Positions 25,452-34,700 of a stretch of 64,000 bases of DNA are shown here, piece after piece. How positions within the stretch are numbered: the first letter of the stretch is position 1; each line of letters begins with the position of its first letter. The position numbers were made by a program, and so were the translations under genes. Source of the DNA: Terriglobus albidus (GTDB lineage Bacteria > Acidobacteriota > Terriglobia > Terriglobales > Acidobacteriaceae); assembly GCF_025685425.1 (NCBI RefSeq), contig NZ_JAGTAS010000057.1, positions 62,001 to 126,000 of the forward strand, given 5' to 3'. The notes under the pieces were generated by a model. That model was not told the origin of the DNA and searched no databases. It was given only the letters and a program-made list of their open reading frames with translations.

Positions 25452-25510
25452 TCAGCATGTTGGATCGAATTGCCAGTGGTCGAACGCGTGAATGAATGAA
25501 GCCGAAACGC

Positions 25511-26302
25511 CTATTCCGGGGATGGAATCGATGCGTCGTCTATCGCCAGAGCTCGAACAGCACCGCTGTCATGTTTCAAAATGAGCCCTAACTGCTGTTT
25601 CAATGCGTCTTTGATTGCAGGTAGTTCCATGAGTTCTGGGTCCCCAGGGTTCTTGCTATCCCCTTCTGGCTTTCCCCACTTCAGATGGAGTTTGTAGGCG
25701 CCTTTGATGCCTGTTTCGTCAACAACCAAGACGTGCAATCGATCCGTCAGAAAGCGCGCCAGCGTAGCCATCGCCTGAGCGCTTTCTATATCAACGTAGT
25801 CCTGCCCTCCATCAACGGAATATCCGGTCGTAGTCGTCTCGATCTGCCCTTTGGGAACGCCAGAAATCAGCTTATAGTGACTGAGATTTCGCCGCTCCCA
25901 GTGCGACCTGAATCCGAATCTCGATTGGAGGAGATCCTTCAGCATGTCTAGTTGCGCCGTCTTTCTAGCATCTCTACTCAAGGCATTGAGCCGTTCGGCC
26001 ACCGCGTCTTCAGTTACCGCGTTGACCGTAAAGCGTTCCTCCGTGAGCCATTTAGGGCCGCCGACGACCAGAGGCGCTGGCAATTCAAAGGCCATTTGCA
26101 CCAACTCTACTACGGTGAGATGGGTAGCTCTGAATCTTCCAGCCTTTGTTATCTCAAGCTGTAGGCCACCATTGTTCGGCTCTTCTCTCTTAATCGAGAT
26201 TTCATCGAAAGTATATTTTCGACTGTCCGGTTCACCATGAATTGGACACAAGTAAATGTTTAAAACAAAACTCACAATTAAGACTCGTGTCACCAAATTC
26301 AT
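25511..26302 (-). CDS. DUF3738/TIGR03435 family protein
   Basis: A 263-residue member with leader VTRVLIVSFVLNIYLCPIHG, FDEISIKREE, VELVQMAFELPAP, GGPKWLTEERFTV, LLQSRFGFRSHWERR and a C-terminal AYKLHLKWGKPE block and ALKQQLGLIL. Its start overlaps the stop of the membrane gene at 26299-26958 by four bases, so the pair is an operon. It is the most divergent of the three DUF3738 proteins here. Function is unknown. Confidence 0.87.
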   Translation of the reverse strand: MNLVTRVLIVSFVLNIYLCPIHGEPDSRKYTFDEISIKREEPNNGGLQLEITKAGRFRATHLTVVELVQMAFELPAPLVVGGPKWLTEERFTVNAVTEDAVAERLNALSRDARKTAQLDMLKDLLQSRFGFRSHWERRNLSHYKLISGVPKGQIETTTTGYSVDGGQDYVDIESAQAMATLARFLTDRLHVLVVDETGIKGAYKLHLKWGKPEGDSKNPGDPELMELPAIKDALKQQLGLILKHDSGAVRALAIDDASIPSPE

Positions 26303-26958
26303 CGGACACCTCGCTCAACTCTTCGCGAGTCTAACAGCGACCGCCTACGAGGAATGCTGTTCTTGCGCTTCCATCGAAGAATAAGGGCTACGACGGCGAT
26401 GCAGAGAATGAACGCCCGAAGCGGATAAACCATTGCCAGATAGTCGCGTCGGCCAGTGATGTCAACGACAACTCCAATGAGTGTGATGAGTACATTGATG
26501 CTCCACTTTTCCATGGGTTCCGGCGAGGGACCTGGCCTCCATCGCCACAAACTCTCAAATGTCGGGAAGTAGGCTACGAACATGACTAACTGGAATCCGA
26601 TAAAGCCGATCCATCCGGTCTTCGTGATCATCCAGACGACTGCCGCAGCGCAGGAGATCGCTAAGGAGAGCAGCTCGTTTCGAGTGAATCGAATCCTCTG
26701 GCCTCTGCGTTCAACCAAAAGCACTAGCAGGATTACGGTGACCTGAAGGCTGTCCGCCACGTTGAGCGCAGCCTTGATAAGGCTATGGTTGTTCTCTGAA
26801 AGGTAGGTTGCCAAACTCATAAGCACGCCCACCTCGAAGATCAACCATGTCGCGATACGAGGCGCAATTTCCCTGCGGATCACTTTCGCGCAGTAGCGAG
26901 TGCCCACGTAGAACACAAGCAGAATGACAATCATTGCCGCTGCATTTGGCACGTTCAT
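26299..26958 (-). CDS. Polytopic membrane protein
   Basis: A 219-residue protein with about six hydrophobic segments, from AAAMIVILLVFYVGTRY at the N-terminus to YPLRAFILCIAVVALILRW near residue 190, and a basic tail (KRKNSIPRRRSLLDSRR). I do not recognise the family. It is the first gene of a two-gene unit with the downstream DUF3738 gene, overlapping by ATGA. A role as partner or membrane anchor for that protein is inferred only from coupling. Confidence 0.7.
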   Translation of the reverse strand: MNVPNAAAMIVILLVFYVGTRYCAKVIRREIAPRIATWLIFEVGVLMSLATYLSENNHSLIKAALNVADSLQVTVILLVLLVERRGQRIRFTRNELLSLAISCAAAVVWMITKTGWIGFIGFQLVMFVAYFPTFESLWRWRPGPSPEPMEKWSINVLITLIGVVVDITGRRDYLAMVYPLRAFILCIAVVALILRWKRKNSIPRRRSLLDSRRVERGVR

Positions 26959-27134
26959 TGAAGAGGGTACCCCTGACGTTCAGTCTCGCGGCTGCTACGA
27001 TAACTCCTCGGAAGTCGACGTCTCGTCAGCGAACGGTTTCTCCTGCCGTCGTAATTTCTCGAACTCCAGCTATGCACATCCAACGCGGATACTCCGGGTG
27101 GATTGAAGCCGTCGAAAAGGAAGTCCTACTAAAG

Positions 27135-27833
27135 CTATGGTTTTAGCGGTTCCGGCTGCGCAACTTCATCCGTCACTTTTAAATGGTAGATCTCCGCCAG
27201 CATATGTTTGTAAACGGCCAGCGGTGGGAGATGAACGTGCTCGCGCCGATCCGCAAGATGCTGTAGATCTTCCACCGTGTACATTTGCATCTTCCCATCG
27301 ATAAATTTGAAGTCCATGCCATAGCGCTGCGGCTTGCCAGAGGCGACAAGAGTCTTATCAAGCAACATCGCGAAATCGGCTGCCTGGATCTCCTCGTTCT
27401 CCGCAAGCTTTTCCAACTGCGGCAACATCTCGCGCTGCCACTCGTGGTCTGCGGAATGGTTCAGGATTAGCAATGCCTGGCTCGCCCCATCCATCCCAAC
27501 TAACCGGAAGGTGGGCCATCCGAATGTTTTCACAATCTCTTTCAATTGCACTGTCAATGCAGTGTCCGTCTCTTGCCGTCGTCTTTCCTGAGAATCGGTC
27601 CACTGATCCGGCGGCAGTGCCATCATGAACTTACGTGCGTCCTGATCGCGTAGATACATCGCGTTTAGCTTCCTGCGAAGTACAGGGTTACTACCGTCTC
27701 CCCAGAGCTTCACTAGCGCATCTTGCCGGGCCTCAGCGGCTTTTTCCCAAGCTGCTTGTTGCAACGCGATATCATCCTGGCCAAAAGCCGCCGTTGCCAA
27801 ACACAGCGCGGCAATGATTGAGAGGCGTCGCAC
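27135..27833 (-). CDS. Secreted DUF6624-like protein
   Basis: A 232-residue protein with a cleavable leader (RRLSIIAALCLATAAFGQ). The body is helical and includes MYLRDQDARKFM, GWPTFRLVGMDGASQALLILNHSADHEWQ and QRYGMDFKFIDGKMQMYTVED, a pattern I associate with DUF6624. No catalytic motif is evident. The small secreted gene at 27845-28216 lies 11 bp upstream in the same direction, so the two are probably cotranscribed. Confidence 0.7.
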   Translation of the reverse strand: MRRLSIIAALCLATAAFGQDDIALQQAAWEKAAEARQDALVKLWGDGSNPVLRRKLNAMYLRDQDARKFMMALPPDQWTDSQERRRQETDTALTVQLKEIVKTFGWPTFRLVGMDGASQALLILNHSADHEWQREMLPQLEKLAENEEIQAADFAMLLDKTLVASGKPQRYGMDFKFIDGKMQMYTVEDLQHLADRREHVHLPPLAVYKHMLAEIYHLKVTDEVAQPEPLKP

Positions 27834-27844
27834 GGGTATCCGGA

Positions 27845-28216
27845 CTATCGGGCAGATTGAGCCGAAAATAGATCTTTCGCGTCTTTGGTAGCCATTGGGC
27901 CGCAGGTAGAGCCGTCGCGGAAACGAAGATAATCGATTCCTGCGGAGGAAGGCGACTGATCATCTGCTAGCACCCCGAGTTTGACGAAGCTATTTGGCGC
28001 CAATTGGGATGGGTCGCCAAATTTTCCCGAGAATATATTGGCGGGGTTGTTTGGCAGGGTCACGACGTAGCCAACGATCCCAATTTTCGACCGATTGAAC
28101 AACAAGAGAGATCTCTTTCCGTCAATAACCCGTTCTTCTAGCCGAACACGAGATACGCATTTCGCCGTCGGGGCGGATGGTTGCGCAAGGAGTAATGCGA
28201 AGGCAAAGCTCAACAT
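27845..28216 (-). CDS. Small secreted protein
   Basis: A 123-residue protein with a short leader (LSFAFALLLAQPSAPTA) and a beta-rich body: SRVRLEERVIDGKRSLLLFNRSKIGIVGYVV, then YLRFRDGSTCGPMATK. Two Cys could form a disulphide. AAAGGA precedes ATG 28216. Family is unknown. It heads a probable two-gene unit with the DUF6624-like gene. Confidence 0.65.
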   Translation of the reverse strand: MLSFAFALLLAQPSAPTAKCVSRVRLEERVIDGKRSLLLFNRSKIGIVGYVVTLPNNPANIFSGKFGDPSQLAPNSFVKLGVLADDQSPSSAGIDYLRFRDGSTCGPMATKDAKDLFSAQSAR

Positions 28217-28355
28217 AGGGCATTCCTTTCGGGCTCGGTTCTCAACGACGCCATTCTACATCTGCGAGTCGGGATGTGCGTTTTGTCTGATCATCTGTGG
28301 AATGTCGGCGAGCCAGCGTGAATGGTTGTCTTGTGCGCCGGCGCAGAATACAGGG

Positions 28356-28487
28356 TTACAAGGAACGCAGGAAGCTGATCAGCGAACGGTCATCTCTCCA
28401 ATGCCATCGCTTTGAGATGTCCATCTTTGGCGCGGCGATGAACTTCGCCATCGAGAGACGCTGCAATTCCGAAGAGGTTTCAAGCAT
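28356..28487 (-). CDS. Possible small ORF in a gap (43 aa)
   Basis: In the 330-bp gap 28217-28549 a frame from ATG 28487 reads MLETSSELQRLSMAKFIAAP and ends SLISFLRSL. The same frame stays open upstream. There is no clear ribosome site and no recognised family. It may be a remnant rather than a gene; otherwise I see nothing in the gap. Confidence 0.2.
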   Translation of the reverse strand: MLETSSELQRLSMAKFIAAPKMDISKRWHWRDDRSLISFLRSL

Positions 28488-28549
28488 CTGACGCGGCTCC
28501 GGTAATGCCCGCCGGGGTAGTGAACCTGGCAATTGATTCTGCCTGGTGT

Positions 28550-29524
28550 CTACAGCGGTAGAAATATCCGAACCATCGGCAAAACCAGAAGAACGAGAAA
28601 TGGTGGATTACAACAGGACAAGAGGAGATTTCGCCGCTCGTGCGCGGACGGCCGTCGAAGAGGTCTGATGAAATCGGCTCCCATTGCGAACAGCACAAGC
28701 CCGTAGTAAGCCACGGCAATTATGAGGAACCATGAGGTCAGATGCACGAGCAGGACTGCAGGCAGAAGGCTTGCAGCGCAGAAGAAGACCGGCTTCAAAT
28801 CCTGAAACCACGGCGCCCTCAACTTGCCAATTCGATTCGTCCACTCGAAGATCCTGGCTCTGGCTTGTTCGTAACCTGCCAACCCAACGGGGATCCAGAT
28901 CGATGAAGCAGTCTTCCGAATGCGGTGATGATCAAGTGGGAAGGTGATCGCGGTTTGGCTGCCTTCGCGAAGTCCGAAAATGCGCAAGCCATACTGGTCC
29001 TCGTTAATCTTGATGATCTGGTTTTTGAAAATGGTGACGTCATGGCCATACTGCATCTGCTGAAGGCGATCGGTGCCAACAATGAGCCGATAGGCCCGCC
29101 ACCGCCGCTCATTCCGCGGGATCCAGACTAGTCTCCAGATCGCAATCATCGCGAGTGAAAGATACACACTAAAGAGCCACACACGGTTCGCGCTTCCAAA
29201 CCAGCCCGCCGTCATGCCGAGCGCAATGAAAATACTAAAAAGGAGTGAGTGTAAAAGGTCCCGTTTGGCTAGCCTGCAGACGGCCTCTTCGGAGAGATGG
29301 AAAGCTCCTTCCATTTCCGTCCAATCGGATTCTCGCCGCCAGTGTTCTCTGGGAAGTGACAGGGCGAGATCCATCAAGATATCCACCCACAAGCGCAAGC
29401 GGGCTAACGGGCCGCGCTCCACTCGACTTCGATCCCGGAACAATTGCAGAGCGGCGGCAGCATACTCCTTGCGAAAGGGACGCGGATAAAGCTTTAGGAG
29501 CCAAGCGTAGATCTTCTCAGACAT
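28550..29524 (-). CDS. Membrane protein with permease-prefix-like N-terminus
   Basis: A 324-residue protein. The N-terminus, YAWLLKLYPRPFRKEYAAAALQLFRDR followed by a helical ILMDLALSLPREHW, is the element found at the N-terminus of, or beside, ADOP permeases in Acidobacteria. Four or more membrane helices follow, two near 92-130 and others near 245-285 and 305-320, with a cytoplasmic domain between. The start overlaps the PadR stop by eight bases. PadR-controlled membrane genes of this kind usually sit in efflux units; here no full permease follows, so the role is unclear. Confidence 0.75.
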   Translation of the reverse strand: MSEKIYAWLLKLYPRPFRKEYAAAALQLFRDRSRVERGPLARLRLWVDILMDLALSLPREHWRRESDWTEMEGAFHLSEEAVCRLAKRDLLHSLLFSIFIALGMTAGWFGSANRVWLFSVYLSLAMIAIWRLVWIPRNERRWRAYRLIVGTDRLQQMQYGHDVTIFKNQIIKINEDQYGLRIFGLREGSQTAITFPLDHHRIRKTASSIWIPVGLAGYEQARARIFEWTNRIGKLRAPWFQDLKPVFFCAASLLPAVLLVHLTSWFLIIAVAYYGLVLFAMGADFIRPLRRPSAHERRNLLLSCCNPPFLVLLVLPMVRIFLPL

Positions 29525-29867
29525 GCAGCCCCCTCAGAATGCGCTTCGTGCGGGCAAGACGAACCAGATCGACGAGCTTCTCAGCTTCTAACTGTGCACG
29601 TTTTCGTCCGGCGGCGGTCAGCCGGTAGTAGCGACGACGCTCCTTGCTGTCTTCTTCGTCGGGACGGTCGTCGAGTTCTTCGATGAGACCCGCCTCCAGC
29701 ATCGTCCTGAGTGACCCGTACAAAGTCCCGGGGCCCAGACGCATCCGCCCCCCGGTCTGCTCCTCGACTCCGCGCATGATGGCATAGCCATGGAGTTCGT
29801 CATTCGCCAGGGCGAGGAGGATGTGGAACGCAACCGTCGGCAGCGGGTCGAGTTTTCGTCTTGGCAT
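29517..29867 (-). CDS. PadR-family transcriptional regulator
   Basis: A 116-residue PadR winged-helix protein: AFHILLALANDELHGYAIM, GPGTLYGSLRTMLEAGLIEEL, and RRRYYRLTAAGRKRAQLEAE are the family's conserved blocks. ATG 29867 is the only start that keeps the full N-terminal helix, yet there is no ribosome site before it; an inverted repeat abuts the codon. The gene overlaps the membrane gene downstream by eight bases. PadR proteins typically repress their own operon, consistent with the palindrome. Confidence 0.9.
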   Translation of the reverse strand: MPRRKLDPLPTVAFHILLALANDELHGYAIMRGVEEQTGGRMRLGPGTLYGSLRTMLEAGLIEELDDRPDEEDSKERRRYYRLTAAGRKRAQLEAEKLVDLVRLARTKRILRGLHV

Positions 29868-29895
29868 ATCGTTTATCGATACATCGTTAAACGAT
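29868..29895. promoter_or_regulatory. Inverted repeat abutting padR start (operator)
   Basis: ATCGTTTA-12-TAAACGAT is a perfect 8-bp inverted repeat, with a second CGAT-rich symmetric core between the arms. It ends at the base before the padR start codon. A PadR dimer bound here would block transcription or initiation. Confidence 0.6.
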
Positions 29896-29922
29896 CATGA
29901 GCCAAATGAGACCGTAAGTCAA
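29894..29922 (-). promoter_or_regulatory. Candidate sigma70-like promoter for padR
   Basis: On the minus strand TTGACT is separated by 17 bases from CATGAT, which overlaps the edge of the palindrome. Transcription would begin about 20 bases before the start codon. Confidence 0.4.
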
Positions 29923-29942
29923 CGCCACGTAATTCAGAGTTC

Positions 29943-30179
29943 TCACGCGAGCAACTTTAGAGGATCTCTTCGATGGGCGACGGCCAAGTCGTCGCTCAAT
30001 TCCTCAGCCCTCTGTAGAGCCCCTTTATTCCTGACAATCTCCAGTTCTCGTGAGGCAGTCTGGCAGGCCGGTTCGTTATGTTCATGTGCTGCGTTGATGG
30101 CCGACGAGCAGCCTTTTGGCCACTACTTAGAGAGCGACATTGCGGCCAAAAAGAATGAAATCGCACAAATGGCCTGCAC
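29943..30179 (-). pseudogene. Small exported-protein gene interrupted by an in-frame amber
   Basis: In the gap 29868-30279, one minus-strand frame has a GTG start (30179) and 18 codons ending in a leader-like run, AICAISFFLAAMSLSK, then TAG at 30123-30125. The same frame goes on with a lipobox-like KGCSSAINAAHEHNEPAC and a helical region ending DDLAVAHRRDPLKLLA before TGA. Both halves look coding and share a frame. I read this as a small secreted protein or lipoprotein gene with a nonsense mutation. No family is recognised. Confidence 0.35.
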
Positions 30180-30279
30180 AACATCTGCACAGCCAAAAAG
30201 TGCGTATCTAACTTCTTCCAAAACAGCAATATACGAGAATCAACTCACGCCTTCGGGATGACAAAAAATACTCTCTGAG

Positions 30280-31515
30280 CTACCAGCTATAGAAGGCTTC
30301 GACCGACGGCGCTCCGGTCTTTCCGTCGATCACGCTGGTCTTCAGCACGACCTCGATGTTCTTCTGGCTGAGGCCGTCGCCGATTCGCTGCTTAAGCCAT
30401 TCCAGATAGTCGGGGTTGGTGACAAACTCTGCCGCCGCCTCGCTACCGTTTCTCCCGAGTCCTGCGAGCACCACGACAATATTCCCAGTAGTTTGATTGC
30501 GGAAACGCGCTACCAGAGCATAGTCATCGGCACTCGAGTAGGAACGAGTCGGGTCACGCTCCCAGTGCTTTGAAGGGTCCTGCGCGTCCAGAATCGTCCC
30601 TTCCGGTTCCGTGCTGAAGTGATAGCGCAGATCTGAGAGCAGCCGGATACTCCAGTCGTTGTTATATCCACCGAGCAGAACCACCGGACGGTCTCGCAGC
30701 TCGTTCAACGGCAGGGCGACCGACGACTGCACCTCGTACCGGACACCCTCACGCTGCAGCAGGCCACCGAGTTGTCCGATTGCGGTAGCAATCTGCATCG
30801 AGACAAACGGATATTGAATATCCTTGCCTGCGGTGGCCACACCCGATGCTCGCTCGGGAGCGAAGACTACGCCTCCGGGACAGAGCAGCGTGCTGCGCCC
30901 CTCACTTGCAATCGGACGCCAGAACTGATCGACCACATCTGCACGGTGCGGCCGGAACCGCCATAGGCTGACCGCCACTGCCGCCAATAGCAACAGGCTG
31001 ATGCCCGCGATCCAGTTACGACGGCGATGTCTGAAAGAAGACGATGCAGTCTCCCCGGCAGCTACGGCGTCCAGTTCTGGAAGCACGTCCGCCGGAAGAG
31101 CCGTAGCTGGTTCCTCCTTTAATACAGGAGCGCCGGCCGGCTCTTCTTCCGAAAGAAGAAACTCCGGTGTGTACGACCCTGTCGGCAGGACAATCTGCAG
31201 ACGATCGTTCGGATGGTCGCGATAGTAGAGCGACAGCCGTTTCCGAACCTCACCGGCCGTAAAGCGGACGATCGTATCCGCATTGGTATCGTAGTCCGCC
31301 GGACGTTGAAAGACCTCAATGCCCAGCGTTCGCTCTTTCAGGTCTCCCCTTCCGTTCAGTGAGCTCTCCACCACATACCGCAGCAACGCCGGATACCGCT
31401 TGCTGTTGCAGAAGTGAGGGCTGGCGAGAATCGACTCCATCTCCCGCAGAACGGTCTCCCTTTCCTGCGCGGTGACCGGCTGCCAAGCCGCCCAATCTGT
31501 CTTTGTGGTGCTCAT
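30280..31515 (-). CDS. CadC/ToxR-like membrane regulator (acidobacterial type)
   Basis: A 411-residue protein. Residues 20-122 form a conserved cytoplasmic domain found in many Acidobacteria: RYPALLRYVVE, GDLKERTLGIEVFQR, YDTNADTIVRFTAGEVRKRLSLYY, and GSYTPEF. It looks like a winged-helix-like module. A proline-rich linker and one membrane helix (about 168-186, NWIAGISLLLLAAVAVSLW) lead to a periplasmic domain of about 220 residues with LGGYNNDWSIRLL and LVARFRNQTTGNIVVVLAGLG. The layout resembles CadC/ToxR one-component regulators. It is divergent from the TonB receptor operon at 31796 and is the natural candidate for its regulator. Confidence 0.7.
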   Translation of the reverse strand: MSTTKTDWAAWQPVTAQERETVLREMESILASPHFCNSKRYPALLRYVVESSLNGRGDLKERTLGIEVFQRPADYDTNADTIVRFTAGEVRKRLSLYYRDHPNDRLQIVLPTGSYTPEFLLSEEEPAGAPVLKEEPATALPADVLPELDAVAAGETASSSFRHRRRNWIAGISLLLLAAVAVSLWRFRPHRADVVDQFWRPIASEGRSTLLCPGGVVFAPERASGVATAGKDIQYPFVSMQIATAIGQLGGLLQREGVRYEVQSSVALPLNELRDRPVVLLGGYNNDWSIRLLSDLRYHFSTEPEGTILDAQDPSKHWERDPTRSYSSADDYALVARFRNQTTGNIVVVLAGLGRNGSEAAAEFVTNPDYLEWLKQRIGDGLSQKNIEVVLKTSVIDGKTGAPSVEAFYSW

Positions 31516-31795
31516 ATTCCGGGGCAGAGTTCATCATACGGCAATCACAGACGGCGCGTCCCGACGTTTGAAACAAGCTGCAACAATATATCCATCTCAT
31601 TACATACAAAAGACTTACTGTCCACCCACCGGATACAAACCGTGAGTCACTTGCAAGTCGTTCCTACGGGAAACGATGGTGAGCGCTGCTTTGCCCATAC
31701 ACCCTGACAACAGGTGAGGAGGCGGGCTCCGCGGCGTGGCGGAGGGCTCTGGCACATGCACAGGTTCAAACGCCAGGCGCTTTTAGGAGGTACAT

Positions 31796-34700
31796 ATGAG
31801 AATGTTCGGCAGACTGCTGCTGTTGTTCCTGCTGGTTGCAGGAATGGCCCAGGCGCAGCTCACCACGGCGACGATCGTCGGCAATATCCAGGACACATCC
31901 GGTGCGGTTATCCCGGGCGCCCAGGTCACAGCGACCAACCAGGAAACACAGTTCACCCGGCGAGTCACATCCGGCTCCGACGGAGCCTACCGTCTGGACT
32001 TCCTTCCGGTCGGCACCTATTCCCTCAAGATTGAGGCTGCCGGTTTCCAGAGCAAGCAGCAGCAAGGGATCGTGCTGACGCTGAATGCAGAGGTCCATTT
32101 CGATGCCAGCCTGAATATCGGCGAGGCGACACAGACCGTTGACGTCTCGTCCAACGAGCTTCCGCTGGTTGAGACCTCGAACGCAACCCTGGGCCGTACG
32201 GTCACCAACCAGGAAGTCGATAACCTGCCGATCGTTAACCGTAACGTCTACGACCTGCTCACCCTCACCCCGGGCGTCCAGGCGAACTCCAACGTCAATA
32301 CCCTGGGTTATCCGCAGCAGGTGGTCTACATGAACGGCGGAACCGATAACTTTGTCGGCTCTGTCAGCTACTACCTCGATGGCGGACTGAACATGACCTT
32401 CATCCGCAACACCGGTAACGTGCTGCCCAACCCGGATGCGCTACGCGAGTTCAACGTCCAGACCAACAACTACAACGCCCTTTACGGCCGTATGTCTTCC
32501 GGCCTGGTCAACGTTGTCACGAAGAGCGGCACCAACAAGATCCACGGATCGATCTTCGAGTTCCATCGCGAGACCAACTTCGCGGCGGCTCCGGCCTTCA
32601 GTGCCCCCGGTCCGAAAGCTCCGCTGCATCGGAACCAGTTCGGAGCAACGCTGGGTGGTCCTATCTGGAAGGACAAAACCTTCTTCTTCGGCTCCTACGC
32701 CGGTCTGCGCCAGATCACATCGAGCACTTACAACAGCGCTCTGGTTCCGACTGCTGCCCAGCGCGCCGGTGACTTCAGCGCCAACCTGCCTGCAAGTGGA
32801 ACACCGACGAGCTGCCCCAGCAACACGTCGAGCGTCGTCTTTGTCGTTTGCGACCCGGTCACCCGCACACCCCGCCCAGGCAACAAGCTGGCAGCCAGCC
32901 AACTTGATCCCACAGTACAGCGCCTTCTCGCCCGTATTCCCCTTCCCAATGCGACTGGTATCGACACCGCCTCCGGCCGTACGACCTATCGCTGGCAGGG
33001 CATCATTCCCAGCACGCTGAATACGGACGAGTTTCTCATCAAGGTCGACCACCAGATTGGCACTCATCGCCTGCAGGGGATGTACTTCAACACGGCCGGC
33101 AATCAGCAGCAGAGCCCGGGCGGTAACATTGACTGGTCACGCCAGAACTTCGTCTATCGCCAGCAGAACGGCAACCTCTCCGATACCTGGACACCGTCGG
33201 CGAATGTCGTCAACCAGATCTGGCTGAACTACACCCGCATGATCGGTGGCCGTATCAATACGCCGCAACTGTCGTTGGCTGACTTCGGCTCCAGCTTCGG
33301 TATTCAGGGCGCGTCCATGCTGCCACAGCTTACCGTCAGCGGATACTTCACCGCTGCTCAGGCCATCAGCGGTCCTGTTACCGGAACCAACTTCTACTCG
33401 CTGCGTGATGTTGTCAGCGTCACACGCGGCAAACACACCTTCTCGTTCGGCGCCGAGACCTCGTTGAACAAGGATCTGCAGTACACCTACCTGAACAACT
33501 ACGGTGTATTCGCCTTCCAGCGTACGAACGCACGCACCAATGCGGAGATCTCTGACTTCATCGCCGGTCTTCCGGCCACGATGAATCAGGACTCCCCTGT
33601 TCAGGCGGCTGATAACTCATGGTTCAGCGGCATCTTCGCTCAGGACGACTACCGCCTCTTCCGCAACCTTACCCTCAACCTGGGTCTTCGTTGGGATGTG
33701 CAGACATCGCCGACCGATCCGAAGGACCGTCAGTCAACCTTCATCGCCGGACAGAAATCGACGGTGTATCCCACGGCTCCGACCGGTCTGCTGGTCGTTG
33801 GCGATAAGGGAGTCGATCGCGGCATCGTTGCGACCCGCTGGCATCATGTCTCGCCTCGCGTAGGCTTTGCCTGGGATCCATTCGGCAACGGCCGTACGGC
33901 GGTTCGCGGAGCCTTCGGCCTATTCTTCGGCTCTGTCTCCGGTAATGAATGGAATGGCGTCTCCAACTTCCAGCCCTTCGCTGTCCGCAATCGCTATAGC
34001 TTCATCAAGTCGATGACGGACATCTATGGCGATCCGCGCTCTTTTCCGAATGGCAATCCATATCCCTATGTCTATGATCCGAAGAACCCGCGTCCGTTCA
34101 TCACTCCGGCACAGGTTCAGGGTATCGATCCGGATTACCAGTGGCCGTACGTCTATCAGACCAACTTCTCCGTCCAGCAGCAGGTGACGAACTCGATCGC
34201 TGTCTCCGTCAGCTATGTCGGTTCATTCAGCCATGATGTTCCCTTTGCTCCGGATATCAACTACCCGCTCTATGCCAATGTCACGAATCCAGTGAATGGC
34301 GTGACGGCGAGCACCACCAACAACTATGATTCCCGGCGTCCCATTCAGGGAGGTCTCGGCATCATTAACCTCATCCAGTCCAAGCAGCGGGCCAACTATC
34401 ACGGTCTGCAGATCACGGGCGAGAAGCGTCTGAGCCATCAGTTCTCGGTCAAGGCCTTCTATACCTGGTCGAAGACGCTGTCGAGCGCCTCGGTGAATAA
34501 CAGCGGCGCTGTCATCGGCACCGCACAGGACTTCAACCGTATGCAGGATGAGTACGGCAGCAGCGATACCGATCTGCGTCACCAGGCGAATATCGCCGCA
34601 ATCTGGAAGCCCGCCTTCCTCACCAGCTCGCCGCGCTATGTGCGTGAGGTGGTGAACGGCTGGACGATCTCCGGCATTGCACAACTCAACGCGGGCACAC

